DNA from: Thioalkalivibrio sp. AKL19
Lineage (GTDB): Bacteria > Pseudomonadota > Gammaproteobacteria > Ectothiorhodospirales > Ectothiorhodospiraceae
DNA: 61,175 bases
Reading direction: 5' to 3'
NCBI RefSeq assembly: GCF_000420165.1
Contig: NZ_ATUK01000004.1
Span: forward strand, 1-61,175
The stretch's first letter is position 1; every line of letters begins with the position of its first letter. This document shows positions 1-9,905 of this stretch, in pieces. The notes below the pieces were generated by a model. It ran no database searches and was not told the origin of the DNA. It saw only the letters and a list, made by a program, of their open reading frames with translations. Both the position numbers and the translations under genes were made by a program.

Positions 1-175
1 GATGCAGGACGCCCTGTACCACTACCTGTACCTGTACAACCACGCCATCCAGCAAAAGGCCCTGGGCCACCGAACGCCCGTAGCAGCCCTCAAGGCGTGG
101 CAGCAAACCCACCCCGACTGCTTTCGAAAACGCGTTTATAACCAGCCGAGACCTGACAAGTACCCAAGAAACACG
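1..175 (+). mobile_element. IS481-type transposase, C-terminal remnant
   Basis: Only the last ~55 residues of a DDE transposase are present, cut by the window edge. The segment has the tail typical of IS481 transposases: an aromatic YxYNHxIxQ-like stretch, then GHRTPVAALKAWQ, and a KRVYNQP end. The reading frame then runs on to position 295 through palindromic repeat DNA, so the true stop seems lost or lies just inside the junction. The upstream part cannot be judged. It is most likely inactive or an IS edge. The repeat DNA that follows suggests an integration-prone site. Confidence 0.7.
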
Positions 176-228
176 CCCGACTGCCGCGACCCCGGCCCGC
201 TGCGCGGGCCGGAGTTTCCCTCGCTCCG

Positions 229-310
229 AGGCTTTTCGCGGGCGGCGCTGAACTCGCTACGCCTTCGGCTCCGCTCAGACATCCAGCGCCTCTGATCCCG
301 CGAAAAGCCC
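229..310. repeat. Palindromic element (long hairpin)
   Basis: A perfect 13-bp inverted repeat, GGCTTTTCGCGGG at 230-242 and its complement at 297-309, encloses about 54 nt. Inside it is a segment (about 243-290) that also occurs within the larger dispersed repeat at 500-803 and 60829-61122, which suggests a shared or nested origin. It would form a stable hairpin in RNA or single-stranded DNA. No gene is supported here. Confidence 0.75.
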
Positions 311-499
311 CTCCACTCGGCGCGACGACAACGGGGGGTCAAGGTCAAGACAACGGCGGTCCCGACGGTCTTGCCAATGGATGAAGGCTGGGTCTTCGGG
401 CATCTTGGGCACGCTCGGCCTGCGGCCGTTGCGTGCCGCGCCCGCGAGCGGGCGCCGGGGGCGTTCGGATGGCAATGCCTATTGTTGTGTCGTGGGGCT

Positions 500-803
500 G
501 GAATACCTTCTGTCTTGACCTCGCCTCCCGTATGGAGCCCCTCGTGGATGGCGTGATGGGCCGGGAGAAGGCGCTGGATGTCTGAGCGGAGCCGAAGGCG
601 TAGCGAGTTCAGCGCCGCCGGCCCAGCGCGTTCGGAGCGAGGTTCCCGGGCGGAATCCGGGTGCCCTTCTTTAGGTACTTTCCTGGGCAAGCAAGAAAGC
701 CAGTTGTTGATCAAAAACGGGCGCGGCGCGCTCGCGAGAGAGCGCCTGGCAGGCGGCGGACCGAAGGCACGTAAACACTGGATGCCGAACCAGGGCTAGC
801 CAC
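500..803 (-). repeat. Dispersed ~300-bp repeat, left copy
   Basis: Read on the minus strand, this segment matches 60829-61122 on the plus strand over nearly its whole length, with point differences and one short divergent stretch around 695-725. It holds a tttcttg-cttgcc-caggaaa hairpin, a conserved GC-rich block, and a terminal block about 500-560. Open frames across it (for example 136-714 on minus) are shadows of the repeat and should not be called genes. Apart from repeats I see nothing else in the 296-884 gene-free stretch. Confidence 0.8.
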
Positions 804-884
804 AACCGGGCAGGCAGCGGGTCGTAGGCATCGTAACCGCGGTTGGCGAACCCGGCCCGGCCAACACCTGACGGGCGGCAGGCG

Positions 885-2230
<1,346 letters not shown>

Positions 2231-2231
<1 letters not shown>

Positions 2232-3517
2232 CAGGGGGTCCGGGTCGTCGGGGCTTCCGGCAGGTCGGGCGCGACCACGCGCACGGTGCGGATGGTGTTG
2301 TTCTTGATCTGGGCGATGTCCATCACCACGCCGTTGATCTTCACGCTCACCGGCGCCTCGGGGATGCTCTCCAGGTACTCGACGATCAGGCCGCTGAGGG
2401 TCTTGGGGCCGTCCTGCGGCAGGTCCAGGCCCAGGGCCCGGTTCAGCTCGCGCAGATGGATGCCGCCGTCGACCATGGCGGAGCCGTCTTCCTGGCGCAG
2501 GACGTCGTCGCTCATCGCCGGGGAGTCGGTGGTGAATTCGCCGACGATCTCCTCCAGCAGGTCTTCCAGCGTGATCAGCCCCTCGATGTCGCCGTATTCG
2601 TCCACCACCAGGCCGATGCGCTTTTTCTGCTGCTGGAAGTTGATCAGCTGGCGGTTGAGCGCCGTGCCCTCGGGGATGAAATAGGGCGGGGTGACGACCT
2701 GGCGCAGATCGTCCGGGCCGAATTCGTCACGTTCGACCAGAGGCAGGACGTCGCGGCGGTGGATGAAGCCGACGATGTGGTCGAGCTCGCCCTCCACCAC
2801 GGGCAGGCGGGTGAAGCTGCCGTGGATCAGTTGGTCCTCGACCTCGTTCCAGGGCTCGTTCAGGTCGATCACCACGATCTCGTTGCGCGGGATCATGATG
2901 TCCTCGACCGTCGTGCGCTCCAGATCCAGCAGGTTCAGCAGCATGCGCTGGTGATTGGCGGGGATCAGCCCCCCGGCCTCGGAGACCACGCTGCGTAACT
3001 CGTCGGTATTCAGGGCGGCGCGCTGGCCGGCATTCATGTGGACGCCGAACAGGCGCAGTACACCGTTCGCCAGCAGGTTGATCAGCCAGACCACCGGCCA
3101 CATGAACTTGATCAGCCCGGAGTAGATCCAGGCAGCCGGGTAGGCGATGCGTTCGCTGTGCAGGGCCGCCAGGGTCTTGGGGGCGGTCTCGGCGAAGATC
3201 AGCAGGGTCAGGGTCAGGACCCCCGTGGCGATGGCCACCCCGGTATCACCGAACAGGCGCCAGCCGATGAAGGTGGCGATCTGGGCGATGAGGATGTTGA
3301 CAAAGTTGTTGCCCAGCAGGATCAGGCCGATCAGCCGGTCCGGCTTGTCCAGCAGGTTCGAGGCGAGCTGGGCGCCCCGGTGTCCGGTCTGCGCGCGGTG
3401 GCGCATGCGGTAGCGGTTCAGTGCCATCAGCGCCGTCTCCGAGCCGGAGAAGAACGCCGACAGCAGGAACAGCACCACCAGGGCGCCGAACAGGACGGAC
3501 AGCGGGATTTCTTGCAA
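2231..3517 (-). CDS. CorC/HlyC-type membrane protein with CBS domains
   Basis: 428 residues. Layout: an N-terminal CNNM/DUF21 membrane domain with about four hydrophobic segments (residues 1-190), a CBS pair (about 200-330), and a C-terminal CorC_HlyC domain (about 345-420). This is the YfjD/CorB-type arrangement in the inner membrane, linked in the literature to magnesium/cobalt homeostasis. The substrate is inferred from the family only. In E. coli the homologue also lies next to ypjD and ffh, and the same order is kept here. It is the first gene of a pair with radA. Confidence 0.9.
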
Positions 3518-3617
3518 GGGCGCGGCCTGCGGTCAGGGTTGAGCGAACGGGTGGGACGGCATGGTCGGGTTCATTTCAGGCAAGGGGCGCCGGGGTGTCA
3601 AGCCGGCCCCGCTGCGT

Positions 3618-4418
3618 TCAGACGCGCCCGAGGATCACTTCCAGCACCAGCTTGGAGCCGAAATAGGCCAGCACCAGCACGACGAAGCCGCCGGTGGTCC
3701 AGGCCAGCGCGCGGGTGCCGCGCCAGCCCAGCCGCCAGCGGCCAACCAGCAGGATGGAGAAGATCAGCCAGGCCAGGATCGACAGCGTGGTCTTGTGGAC
3801 CAGGTGCTGGGCGAACAGGTTGTCGACGAACACTAGTCCGGACAGGAGGCTGAGCCCGAGGAACAGCCAGCCGATGAAGATCATCCGGAACAGCCACACC
3901 TCCATCGAGAACAACGGCGGCAGGGCGCGCACGAAGCCCGAGGCGTGATGGTTGTGCAGCGCGCGATGCTGAGCGGCCATTACCGCGGCCTGTGCGGTGG
4001 ACAGCGCGAGGAACGCCCAGCCCAGTGCCGAGAACAGGATGTGCAGGTCGATCCCGGCCGAGGTGGCGTAGCGCGTATCGCCGTCACACAAAAGGGCGGT
4101 GAGGACGGCCAGCGCGGTCAGCGGCAGGATCACGACCCCGAGGATCGCCAGGGGGTGGCGCCAGCTCGTCAGCCACAGCAGTGCGGCCACCAGCCACAGC
4201 GAGGCCGAGAGGGCGTTGCCCAGGCACAGGTTGAGCCCGGCCTCGGTCAGCACCATCGGCAGCAGTGCACCCAGGTGGGCCACAAGGGCCAGCCCCCACA
4301 GGCCCAGGGCCGCTCGCGGCTGGCCGGCTGTCAGCGGCTGGCGCCGGGCGGTGACAGCCAGGTAGCCCGCGGTGGCGAGATACAGCGCGACGGCGAGGAG
4401 TCCGATGGCAATGCTCAT
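3618..4418 (-). CDS. ypjD: CcsA-type inner membrane protein YpjD
   Basis: 266 residues with about eight hydrophobic segments and the fold of the cytochrome c assembly (CcsA/CcmC) family. The tryptophan- and histidine-bearing loops include ILFSALGWAFLALS. It is divergent from ffh, as in many gammaproteobacteria, and this supports the YpjD assignment. The family name suggests heme handling, but YpjD itself lacks a proven role. The start ATG at 4418 begins with a hydrophobic helix, and no signal peptide cleavage is expected. Confidence 0.88.
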   Translation of the reverse strand: MSIAIGLLAVALYLATAGYLAVTARRQPLTAGQPRAALGLWGLALVAHLGALLPMVLTEAGLNLCLGNALSASLWLVAALLWLTSWRHPLAILGVVILPLTALAVLTALLCDGDTRYATSAGIDLHILFSALGWAFLALSTAQAAVMAAQHRALHNHHASGFVRALPPLFSMEVWLFRMIFIGWLFLGLSLLSGLVFVDNLFAQHLVHKTTLSILAWLIFSILLVGRWRLGWRGTRALAWTTGGFVVLVLAYFGSKLVLEVILGRV

Positions 4419-4593
4419 GACGCCGGATTATCGCTGCTACGCGGGCGGATTGCACATGCCGGCGGTCGTTCCGGGGCGCGCGTCGGCCGCTCTCTCCCGG
4501 GCGCCTGCATGCAAGGGTGCGAGACCGGTATACTGGTCGGTCCCGTGGCCGGTGCAGACCGCCGGTCACCGACGATCCAGACGAGGACAGACG

Positions 4594-5982
4594 ATGTTCG
4601 ACGGCCTTTCCAGCCGCCTGCAGGAGACCATGAAGCGCCTGAAGGGTCAGGCGCGGCTCACCGAGGACAATATCCAGGACGCCCTGCGCGAGGTGCGCAT
4701 GGCGCTGCTGGAGGCCGACGTGGCCCTGCCGGTGGTGCGCGAGTTCATCAAGGACGTCAAGGAAAAGGCGCTGGGCAAGGAGGTCATCGGTAGCCTGACG
4801 CCGGGCCAGGCCCTTATCAAGGTCGTCCATGATGAACTGATCGCGACCATGGGGGGCGAGAACGCCTCGCTGAATCTCGCCCATCAGCCGCCTGCGGTGG
4901 TGCTGGTGGCCGGTCTCCAGGGCGCGGGCAAGACCACCAGTATCGGCAAGCTCGCGCGCCTGCTGCGCGAACGCGAGAAGAAAAAGGTCGCGGTCGTCAG
5001 CTGTGACGTCTACCGTCCGGCTGCGATCCAGCAGCTGGAAACCCTGGCCGGTCAGGTCGAAGTCACGTTCTATCCCAGTGACACCGGCCAGAAGCCCGAG
5101 GCGATTGCCAGCGACGCGGTCGCCCGCGCCCGCCGCGAGGGCGTCGAGGTGCTGCTGGTGGATACCGCGGGCCGCCTGCATGTCGACGAGGACATGATGG
5201 CCGAGGTCAAGGCCCTGCATCAGGCGATCGACCCGATCGAGACCCTGTTCGTGGTCGATTCCATGACCGGCCAGGATGCCGCGAACACCGCGCGCGCCTT
5301 CGGCGAGGCGCTGCCACTGACCGGCGTGGTGCTGACCAAGGCGGATGGTGATGCCCGCGGGGGCGCGGCCCTCTCGGTGCGCCAGATCACCGGCGTGCCG
5401 ATCAAGTTCATCGGCATGGGCGAGCGCCCGGACGCCCTGGAGCCGTTCCACCCCGAGCGCATTGCCTCGCGTATCCTGGGCAAGGGCGACGTGCTGTCGC
5501 TGGTCGAGGAGGCCAGCCGCCAGGTCGACCAGGATCAGGCCGAGAAGCTGACCCGCAAGTTGAAGAAGGGCCGCGGGTTTGACCTGAACGACCTGCGCGA
5601 CCAACTGGGGCAGATGCAGAAGATGGGTGGCATGAGCTCCATGCTCGAGAAGCTCCCCGGTGGTGGCAAGCTGCCGGATGCGGTGAAGAATCAGGCCAGT
5701 GACAAGGAAATCGGCCGGATGATGGCCGTGATCTCGTCGATGACCGAGCACGAGCGGCGCCACCCGGACGTGATCAAGGGCTCGCGCAAGCGCCGCATTG
5801 CGGCCGGTTCCGGCACCCAGATCCAGGATGTGAATCGCCTGCTCAAGCAGCATACCCAGATGAGCAAGGCAATGAAGAAATTCTCCAAGGGCGGTGCGTC
5901 GAAGATGATGCGGGCCCTGGGAGGCAAGATGGGCGGCATGGGGGGCATGGGTGGTCCCGGCGGTGGAATGCCGTTCCGCTAG
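4594..5982 (+). CDS. ffh: Signal recognition particle protein Ffh
   Basis: 462 residues. This is the GTPase of SRP; with 4.5S RNA it delivers nascent inner-membrane proteins to FtsY. It has the N helical bundle, then the G domain with GLQGAGKTT at 107-115, DTAGR near 190 and TKADGDARGG near 247. The M domain ends in a methionine/glycine-rich tail. The frame is open further upstream, but ATG 4594 matches the family N-terminus (MFDGLSSRLQ) and has GAGG 5' of it. A TATACT hexamer at 4529-4534 could be the -10 box, but the -35 is weak. Confidence 0.97.
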   Translation: MFDGLSSRLQETMKRLKGQARLTEDNIQDALREVRMALLEADVALPVVREFIKDVKEKALGKEVIGSLTPGQALIKVVHDELIATMGGENASLNLAHQPPAVVLVAGLQGAGKTTSIGKLARLLREREKKKVAVVSCDVYRPAAIQQLETLAGQVEVTFYPSDTGQKPEAIASDAVARARREGVEVLLVDTAGRLHVDEDMMAEVKALHQAIDPIETLFVVDSMTGQDAANTARAFGEALPLTGVVLTKADGDARGGAALSVRQITGVPIKFIGMGERPDALEPFHPERIASRILGKGDVLSLVEEASRQVDQDQAEKLTRKLKKGRGFDLNDLRDQLGQMQKMGGMSSMLEKLPGGGKLPDAVKNQASDKEIGRMMAVISSMTEHERRHPDVIKGSRKRRIAAGSGTQIQDVNRLLKQHTQMSKAMKKFSKGGASKMMRALGGKMGGMGGMGGPGGGMPFR

Positions 5983-6038
5983 TGATTAATGTTCGCGCGA
6001 ACGAACGCCCGTCGCAGGATGGAGGCCCGGGGCTTCCC

Positions 6039-6066
6039 TTGTGTTACTGGCCGGATTCGTTATAAT
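6039..6066 (+). promoter_or_regulatory. Sigma-70-type promoter of the rpsP operon
   Basis: TTGTGT at 6039-6044, a 16-nt spacer, and a perfect TATAAT at 6061-6066 lie 45 bp before the rpsP start. The position and quality suit a highly expressed ribosomal operon. Confidence 0.8.
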
Positions 6067-6070
6067 CGCG

Positions 6071-6088
6071 CGTTTTCTCGAGAAAACG
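6071..6088. promoter_or_regulatory. Perfect palindrome in the rpsP leader
   Basis: An 18-bp perfect palindrome (CGTTTTCTC followed by its complement) begins 4 bp after the -10 box. It would sit at the very 5' end of the rpsP mRNA, or serve as an operator at the start site. No known regulator is identified. Confidence 0.55.
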
Positions 6089-6110
6089 GACTCACGGGGT
6101 TCAACACTAC

Positions 6111-6371
6111 ATGCTTACGATTCGCCTGCTACGCCGCGGTGCCAAGAAGCGCCCGTTTTATTCGATCGTGGTCACCGATTCCCGCGCTCGTCGCGATAGC
6201 GGCTACAAGGAACAGATCGGTTTCTTTAACCCGGTGGCCCGCGGTCAGGAAGAACCGCTGCGCATCGACCTTGAGCGCGTGGACTACTGGCTGGGTCACG
6301 GCGCCGGCATGTCCGAGCGCGTGAACCACCTGGTCAAGGGTTACCGCAAGCAGCAGTCCGCGGCGGCCTGA
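6111..6371 (+). CDS. rpsP: 30S ribosomal protein S16
   Basis: 86 residues, the normal size for bS16. It begins [20 protein letters not shown], the conserved N-terminal strand and loop of the family, followed by the FNP motif (IGFFNPVA). It is the first gene of the standard rpsP-rimM-trmD-rplS operon, behind a good promoter at 6039-6066. It binds 16S rRNA during early 30S assembly. Confidence 0.98.
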   Translation: MLTIRLLRRGAKKRPFYSIVVTDSRARRDSGYKEQIGFFNPVARGQEEPLRIDLERVDYWLGHGAGMSERVNHLVKGYRKQQSAAA

Positions 6372-6408
6372 GGTCGTCCGGTCGCTGTACTGACGCTTGG
6401 CTGCGGTC

Positions 6409-6918
6409 ATGAACGAGGCGGGTGAGCGCATCCGCGTCGGGCGTGTCTCCGGGGTCTATGGCGTCAAGGGCTGGGTCCGGGTCTTTTCCGAGACCGAGCC
6501 CCGCGCCGCGATCACCGAGTTCCCGCAGTTGTGGATGCACTACGGGAACGACTGGCGCCTGGTGGAGATCGAGGATGGGCGCGCCCACGGTCAAGGGGTC
6601 GTGATGAAGTTCCGCGAGGCCGCGGATCGCGATGCGGCCTACGGTCTGATCGGCTCCGAGCTCGCGATCGAACGCGACTGGCTGCCGCCGGCCGAGGACG
6701 GAGCCTATTACTGGGCCGACCTGCTGGGCATGGCGGTGGAGAATCAGGACGGCACGCCGCTGGGGACCATCTCGGGCTTCATCGAGACCGGTGCCAACGA
6801 TGTGCTGGTGGTCCGGGGCGATCGCGAACGCCTGGTTCCGTGGGTACGCGGGCAGTACGTGCTGGATGTGGATCTGGAGGCCCGCCGCGTGCGGGTCGAC
6901 TGGGATCCGGACTTTTGA
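6409..6918 (+). CDS. rimM: Ribosome maturation factor RimM
   Basis: 169 residues. An N-terminal RimM barrel begins with the conserved VGRVSGVYGVKGWVRV, and a C-terminal PRC-barrel includes YYWADLLG and VPWV. It helps 30S maturation and binds S19. ATG 6409 is chosen; an in-frame TTG four codons upstream is possible, and neither has a strong Shine-Dalgarno. The gene lies 37 nt after rpsP and 10 nt before trmD, in the usual operon. Confidence 0.96.
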   Translation: MNEAGERIRVGRVSGVYGVKGWVRVFSETEPRAAITEFPQLWMHYGNDWRLVEIEDGRAHGQGVVMKFREAADRDAAYGLIGSELAIERDWLPPAEDGAYYWADLLGMAVENQDGTPLGTISGFIETGANDVLVVRGDRERLVPWVRGQYVLDVDLEARRVRVDWDPDF

Positions 6919-6928
6919 AGCGGCGCCG

Positions 6929-7696
6929 GTGCGTTTCGACGTCATCTCGCTGTTCCCGGAACTGGTCGCGGCGGTTGGCGAATCCGGCGTGACCGGGCGG
7001 GCCGTTGAGCGCGGCCGCCTGGAGCTGAAATCCTGGAACCCGCGCGCCTGGGGCGCCGGTTTCCACCAGGCCGTGGACGACCGCCCTTATGGCGGCGGGC
7101 CGGGCATGGTGATGCAATATGCGCCGCTGGCGGCCGCTCTGGATGCGGCTCGGGCAGATGCGGCGACGCCGCTGCACGTGATCGCTCTGACCCCGCAGGG
7201 GCGGCCGATCCGGCAGGCGATGCTGCGGGAGCTGGCCGCGCAGCCACGGGTCGCGCTGGTTTGCGGGCGTTACGAGGGTATCGACGAGCGCTTTATCGAG
7301 GCGCAGGTCGACGAGGAATGGTCGCTGGGGGACTTCGTGCTCTCGGGTGGCGAACTGGCGGCGATGGCCGTGATTGACGGCTGCGCCCGCCTGCTTCCGG
7401 AGGTCCTGGGGCATGCGGACTCGGCCGAGCAGGATTCCTTCAGTGCGGGGTTGCTGGATTGCCCGCACTACACCCGCCCGGAGACGGTTGCCGGACGGTC
7501 GGTACCGCCGGTACTGCTGGGGGGGGACCACGGCGCCATTCGGCGCTGGCGCCGCCGCGAGGCGCTGGGCAGGACCTGGAGCCGGCGGCCGGACCTGCTG
7601 GCCCGGCTGGAACTCGGGGCCGAGGATGCGGCCCTGTTGGACGAATACCGTGTGAGTGGCCATAACGGCGGCTCGCGCACCGAAAGCGATGATTGA
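6929..7696 (+). CDS. trmD: tRNA (guanine37-N1)-methyltransferase TrmD
   Basis: 255 residues. SPOUT-family enzyme that uses SAM to make m1G37 in tRNAs and so prevents frameshifting. The conserved blocks are all present: MRFDVISLFPEL at the start, YGGGPGMVM, the knot region LVCGRYEGIDERFIE, and GDFVLSGGELAAM. The GTG at 6929 is chosen because the family N-terminus starts exactly there, 10 nt after rimM. The open frame continues upstream only as a shadow of rimM. Confidence 0.97.
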   Translation: MRFDVISLFPELVAAVGESGVTGRAVERGRLELKSWNPRAWGAGFHQAVDDRPYGGGPGMVMQYAPLAAALDAARADAATPLHVIALTPQGRPIRQAMLRELAAQPRVALVCGRYEGIDERFIEAQVDEEWSLGDFVLSGGELAAMAVIDGCARLLPEVLGHADSAEQDSFSAGLLDCPHYTRPETVAGRSVPPVLLGGDHGAIRRWRRREALGRTWSRRPDLLARLELGAEDAALLDEYRVSGHNGGSRTESDD

Positions 7697-7705
7697 GGTC
7701 GAGCA

Positions 7706-8062
7706 ATGAATAACGTCATTCAGGAACTGGAAGCCGAGCAGATGAAGTCGGATGTGCCCGCCTTCGGGCCCGGCGATACCGTGGTGGTGCAGGTGAAGGT
7801 GCGCGAAGGCGAGCGCGAGCGTCTGCAGGCCTTCGAGGGTGCGGTGATCGCCGTGCGCAACCGCGGCCTCAACTCCGCCTTCACCCTGCGCAAGGTCTCC
7901 TACGGCAACGGGGTGGAGCGCACGTTCCAGACCCACAGCCCGCAGATCGCCGAGATCAAGGTGAAGCGCCGCGGCAAGGTGCGTCGCTCCAAGCTGTACT
8001 ACCTGCGCGACCGTACCGGCAAGGCCGCCCGCATCAAGGAAGACGTCAAGGCCGCGAAGTAA
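7706..8062 (+). CDS. rplS: 50S ribosomal protein L19
   Basis: 118 residues, normal bL19 length. It contains the conserved [18 protein letters not shown] and the basic C-terminal [17 protein letters not shown]. It is the last gene of the rpsP operon, 9 nt after trmD. A GC-rich inverted repeat (GACCCGGC at 8066-8073, complement at 8089-8096) lies just past the stop, but it has no T-run and overlaps the possible start of the next gene. Confidence 0.98.
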   Translation: MNNVIQELEAEQMKSDVPAFGPGDTVVVQVKVREGERERLQAFEGAVIAVRNRGLNSAFTLRKVSYGNGVERTFQTHSPQIAEIKVKRRGKVRRSKLYYLRDRTGKAARIKEDVKAAK

Positions 8063-8085
8063 CGCGACCCGGCGGGGCGCGGCGA

Positions 8086-8652
8086 ATGGCCGGGTCCCCG
8101 TCCGCCCTGGCGTTTCGCTATTCGATGTCGGCTGGATCGACGACCCGCAGCCAGCGCTGCCTCCTCCCCGGAGTCGCGCTGGCTTTTGTGTGGCTGGAAT
8201 CCGCCAATGGCGAACTCCTGGCCTGCGACTGGCAGGACCCGGACGCGCCCGAGGATCTGGTCCCGCTGGCGGATATTCCGGGGGCCGACCTGCAGCCGCC
8301 CGGCTTTGACCCGGATGCCTATGGCGAGGATGCAGCGGCCTGGCGTCCGACGGCCGCGGTGCCACCCGGAAGCGCCCATGCGCGCCGGGTGTGGGCCGCG
8401 TTGTCGGAGATCCCGGTCGGCGAGGTGCGCACCTACTCCGAGATTGCCGCGCGCGTGGGCTCCGCCCCCCGTGCGGTCGGGCAGGCCTGTCGCGCCAACC
8501 CCTGGCCTCTGTTTATCCCCTGTCACCGGGTGGTGTCCTCCCGCTTTCGGACCACCCGGGATGTCGGCGGCTATGCCGGCGACCAGGTGGGCGAGCTGGC
8601 CCAGGTGAAACGCCTGCTGCTCGCGCACGAGGGCGTCCTCGGCCGCGATTGA
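8086..8652 (+). CDS. ogt: Methylated-DNA--protein-cysteine methyltransferase (Ogt/MGMT family)
   Basis: 188 residues. The C-terminal alkyltransferase domain is clear: a winged-helix stretch VGEVRTYSEIAARVGSAPRAVGQA, then the active-site PCHRV (145-149, nucleophile Cys146), then a GG motif (VGGYAG). The family transfers O6-alkyl groups from guanine to its own cysteine, a one-shot repair. The N-terminal domain is short and poorly conserved. The start is unsure: ATG 8125 is also possible, since the first codons overlap a hairpin after rplS. I cannot tell true Ogt/Ada-C from a diverged alkyltransferase-like protein, but the cysteine is present. Confidence 0.88.
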   Translation: MAGSPSALAFRYSMSAGSTTRSQRCLLPGVALAFVWLESANGELLACDWQDPDAPEDLVPLADIPGADLQPPGFDPDAYGEDAAAWRPTAAVPPGSAHARRVWAALSEIPVGEVRTYSEIAARVGSAPRAVGQACRANPWPLFIPCHRVVSSRFRTTRDVGGYAGDQVGELAQVKRLLLAHEGVLGRD

Positions 8653-9031
8653 GTCAACGCCGCCGCCGTGTGCGCGTCCCGCCCGTTTTTCTTCCCTTCG
8701 CCCGATCCTGCAGAACCTGCGGAAATGGGGCATGTTCGCTCTCTCCCTTGCGCACCCGAATATTCACTACCGGGATCAAGTGGTTGTGGTCCCGGGCGAA
8801 CCTGAATGGTCCCTGAAAAAAAGTTCCCCATAAACGGGAATAGAATTGGGGGTATCTCCGTCTGCCCCACGGTGTTGATGCCCAAGAACCTTTCAAAAAC
8901 AGACTTTTAGGAAACGCTAATATAGTCTTTTGTGTTGACAGCACGGACTCGGGTTCAGCACTCTGCTACACAGGTCCGGGCCAGATCAGTCCCGGGCTCA
9001 ATCGAAAAAAACCCGTGTGATGGAGGTTTCC
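8653..9031 (+). other. Gene-free leader upstream of soxA
   Basis: 379 bp with no credible gene. It is less GC-rich than the flanks from about 8800 on. It holds a perfect TTGACA (8935-8940) without a good -10 at the right distance, and an AT-rich TAATATAGT (8918-8926) that could be a -10 with a poor -35. The sox promoter is probably in 8890-8970 but cannot be fixed by eye. Confidence 0.5.
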
Positions 9032-9877
9032 ATGTTCAAGAAAGCATTGCTTGCGTTGCCCGTAGCAATGGCTGTTGGGGCTGCGGCTCAGGCCGGCGAA
9101 TGGCAGGACCCCAACGATGTCCTGCAGCAGTTCCTGCAGGAAAACCCCGATTCGGCCTACCTGCATCAGAGTGAGATGAACATCATGATGATGCCGGACA
9201 ACCCCGCCCTGTGGCTGGTGGATGAAGGCGAAGAGCTGTTCTATGCCAAGCGCGGCCCGAACAACGTCTCCCTGGAAGGCTGCGACTTCGGCAAAGGCCC
9301 GGGCGAGCTGGACGGTGCGTACGTCGAGCTGCCGCGCTACTTCGAAGACACCGGCAAGGTGATGGACTTCGAAATGCGTCTGGTGCACTGCATGAAGGAA
9401 CTGCAGGGCTTCACCAGCGATGACGCCGCCGTTGGCCAGCGTCACGGCAACGGCTCCGACATCATGAAGCTGACCACCTTTATCGCCCACCAGTCCTCCG
9501 GCATGGCGTGGAACCCGCCGCTGGATCATCCGCAGGAGCAGGCCATGCGCGATGCAGGCGAGAAGCTGTTCTATCGCCGCGGTGGCGCGATGGACTTCAA
9601 CTGCGCCTCCTGCCACGGCGATGTCGGAAAGCAGATCCGTGCTTCCGTGCTCCCTCATGTGGGCACCGGTCCCGAGTGGTCCAAGGCTGTCTCCTGGCCC
9701 GCACATCGTGCCGGTCACGACAACGTGCGCAGCCAGAATCACCGTATCCGTGGTTGCGTGTGGCAGATGCGTCACGCCGGCATCAAGGCCGATACCCCGG
9801 TCAACACCGCCCTGATCTCGTACTGGAATGATCAAGCGCGTGGCGAACCGGCCATCCTGCCTGACCTGAAGCGGTAA
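9032..9877 (+). CDS. soxA: Sulfur oxidation c-type cytochrome SoxA
   Basis: 281 residues with a Sec signal peptide (cleavage about residue 21, AAAQA-GEW). SoxA with SoxX catalyses oxidative linkage of thiosulfate to the SoxYZ carrier in the periplasm. One CxxCH heme site is seen, CASCH at 191-195, and the active-site cysteine that is modified to persulfide is in RIRGCVWQMRH (Cys242). The N-terminal heme motif of diheme SoxA is replaced by isolated Cys84 and Cys120, likely a disulfide, so this is a monoheme type. ATG 9032 has GGAGG 5 nt upstream; the earlier in-frame GTG and ATG do not fit. Confidence 0.95.
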   Translation: MFKKALLALPVAMAVGAAAQAGEWQDPNDVLQQFLQENPDSAYLHQSEMNIMMMPDNPALWLVDEGEELFYAKRGPNNVSLEGCDFGKGPGELDGAYVELPRYFEDTGKVMDFEMRLVHCMKELQGFTSDDAAVGQRHGNGSDIMKLTTFIAHQSSGMAWNPPLDHPQEQAMRDAGEKLFYRRGGAMDFNCASCHGDVGKQIRASVLPHVGTGPEWSKAVSWPAHRAGHDNVRSQNHRIRGCVWQMRHAGIKADTPVNTALISYWNDQARGEPAILPDLKR

Positions 9878-9905
9878 CCTACGGACGCAATAGGAGACAC
9901 CAAGT

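Noticed and set aside
136-714. Minus-strand 192-aa open frame in the left repeat, and sister frames at 578-799 and 60840-61043
   Set aside because: The translations are just readings of the dispersed repeat in different frames; the same peptide appears on both strands.
8653-9031. Small ORFs such as 8571-8885 and 8654-8944 on minus upstream of soxA
   Set aside because: No Shine-Dalgarno, no recognisable domain, and they overlap the ogt end and the sox leader.
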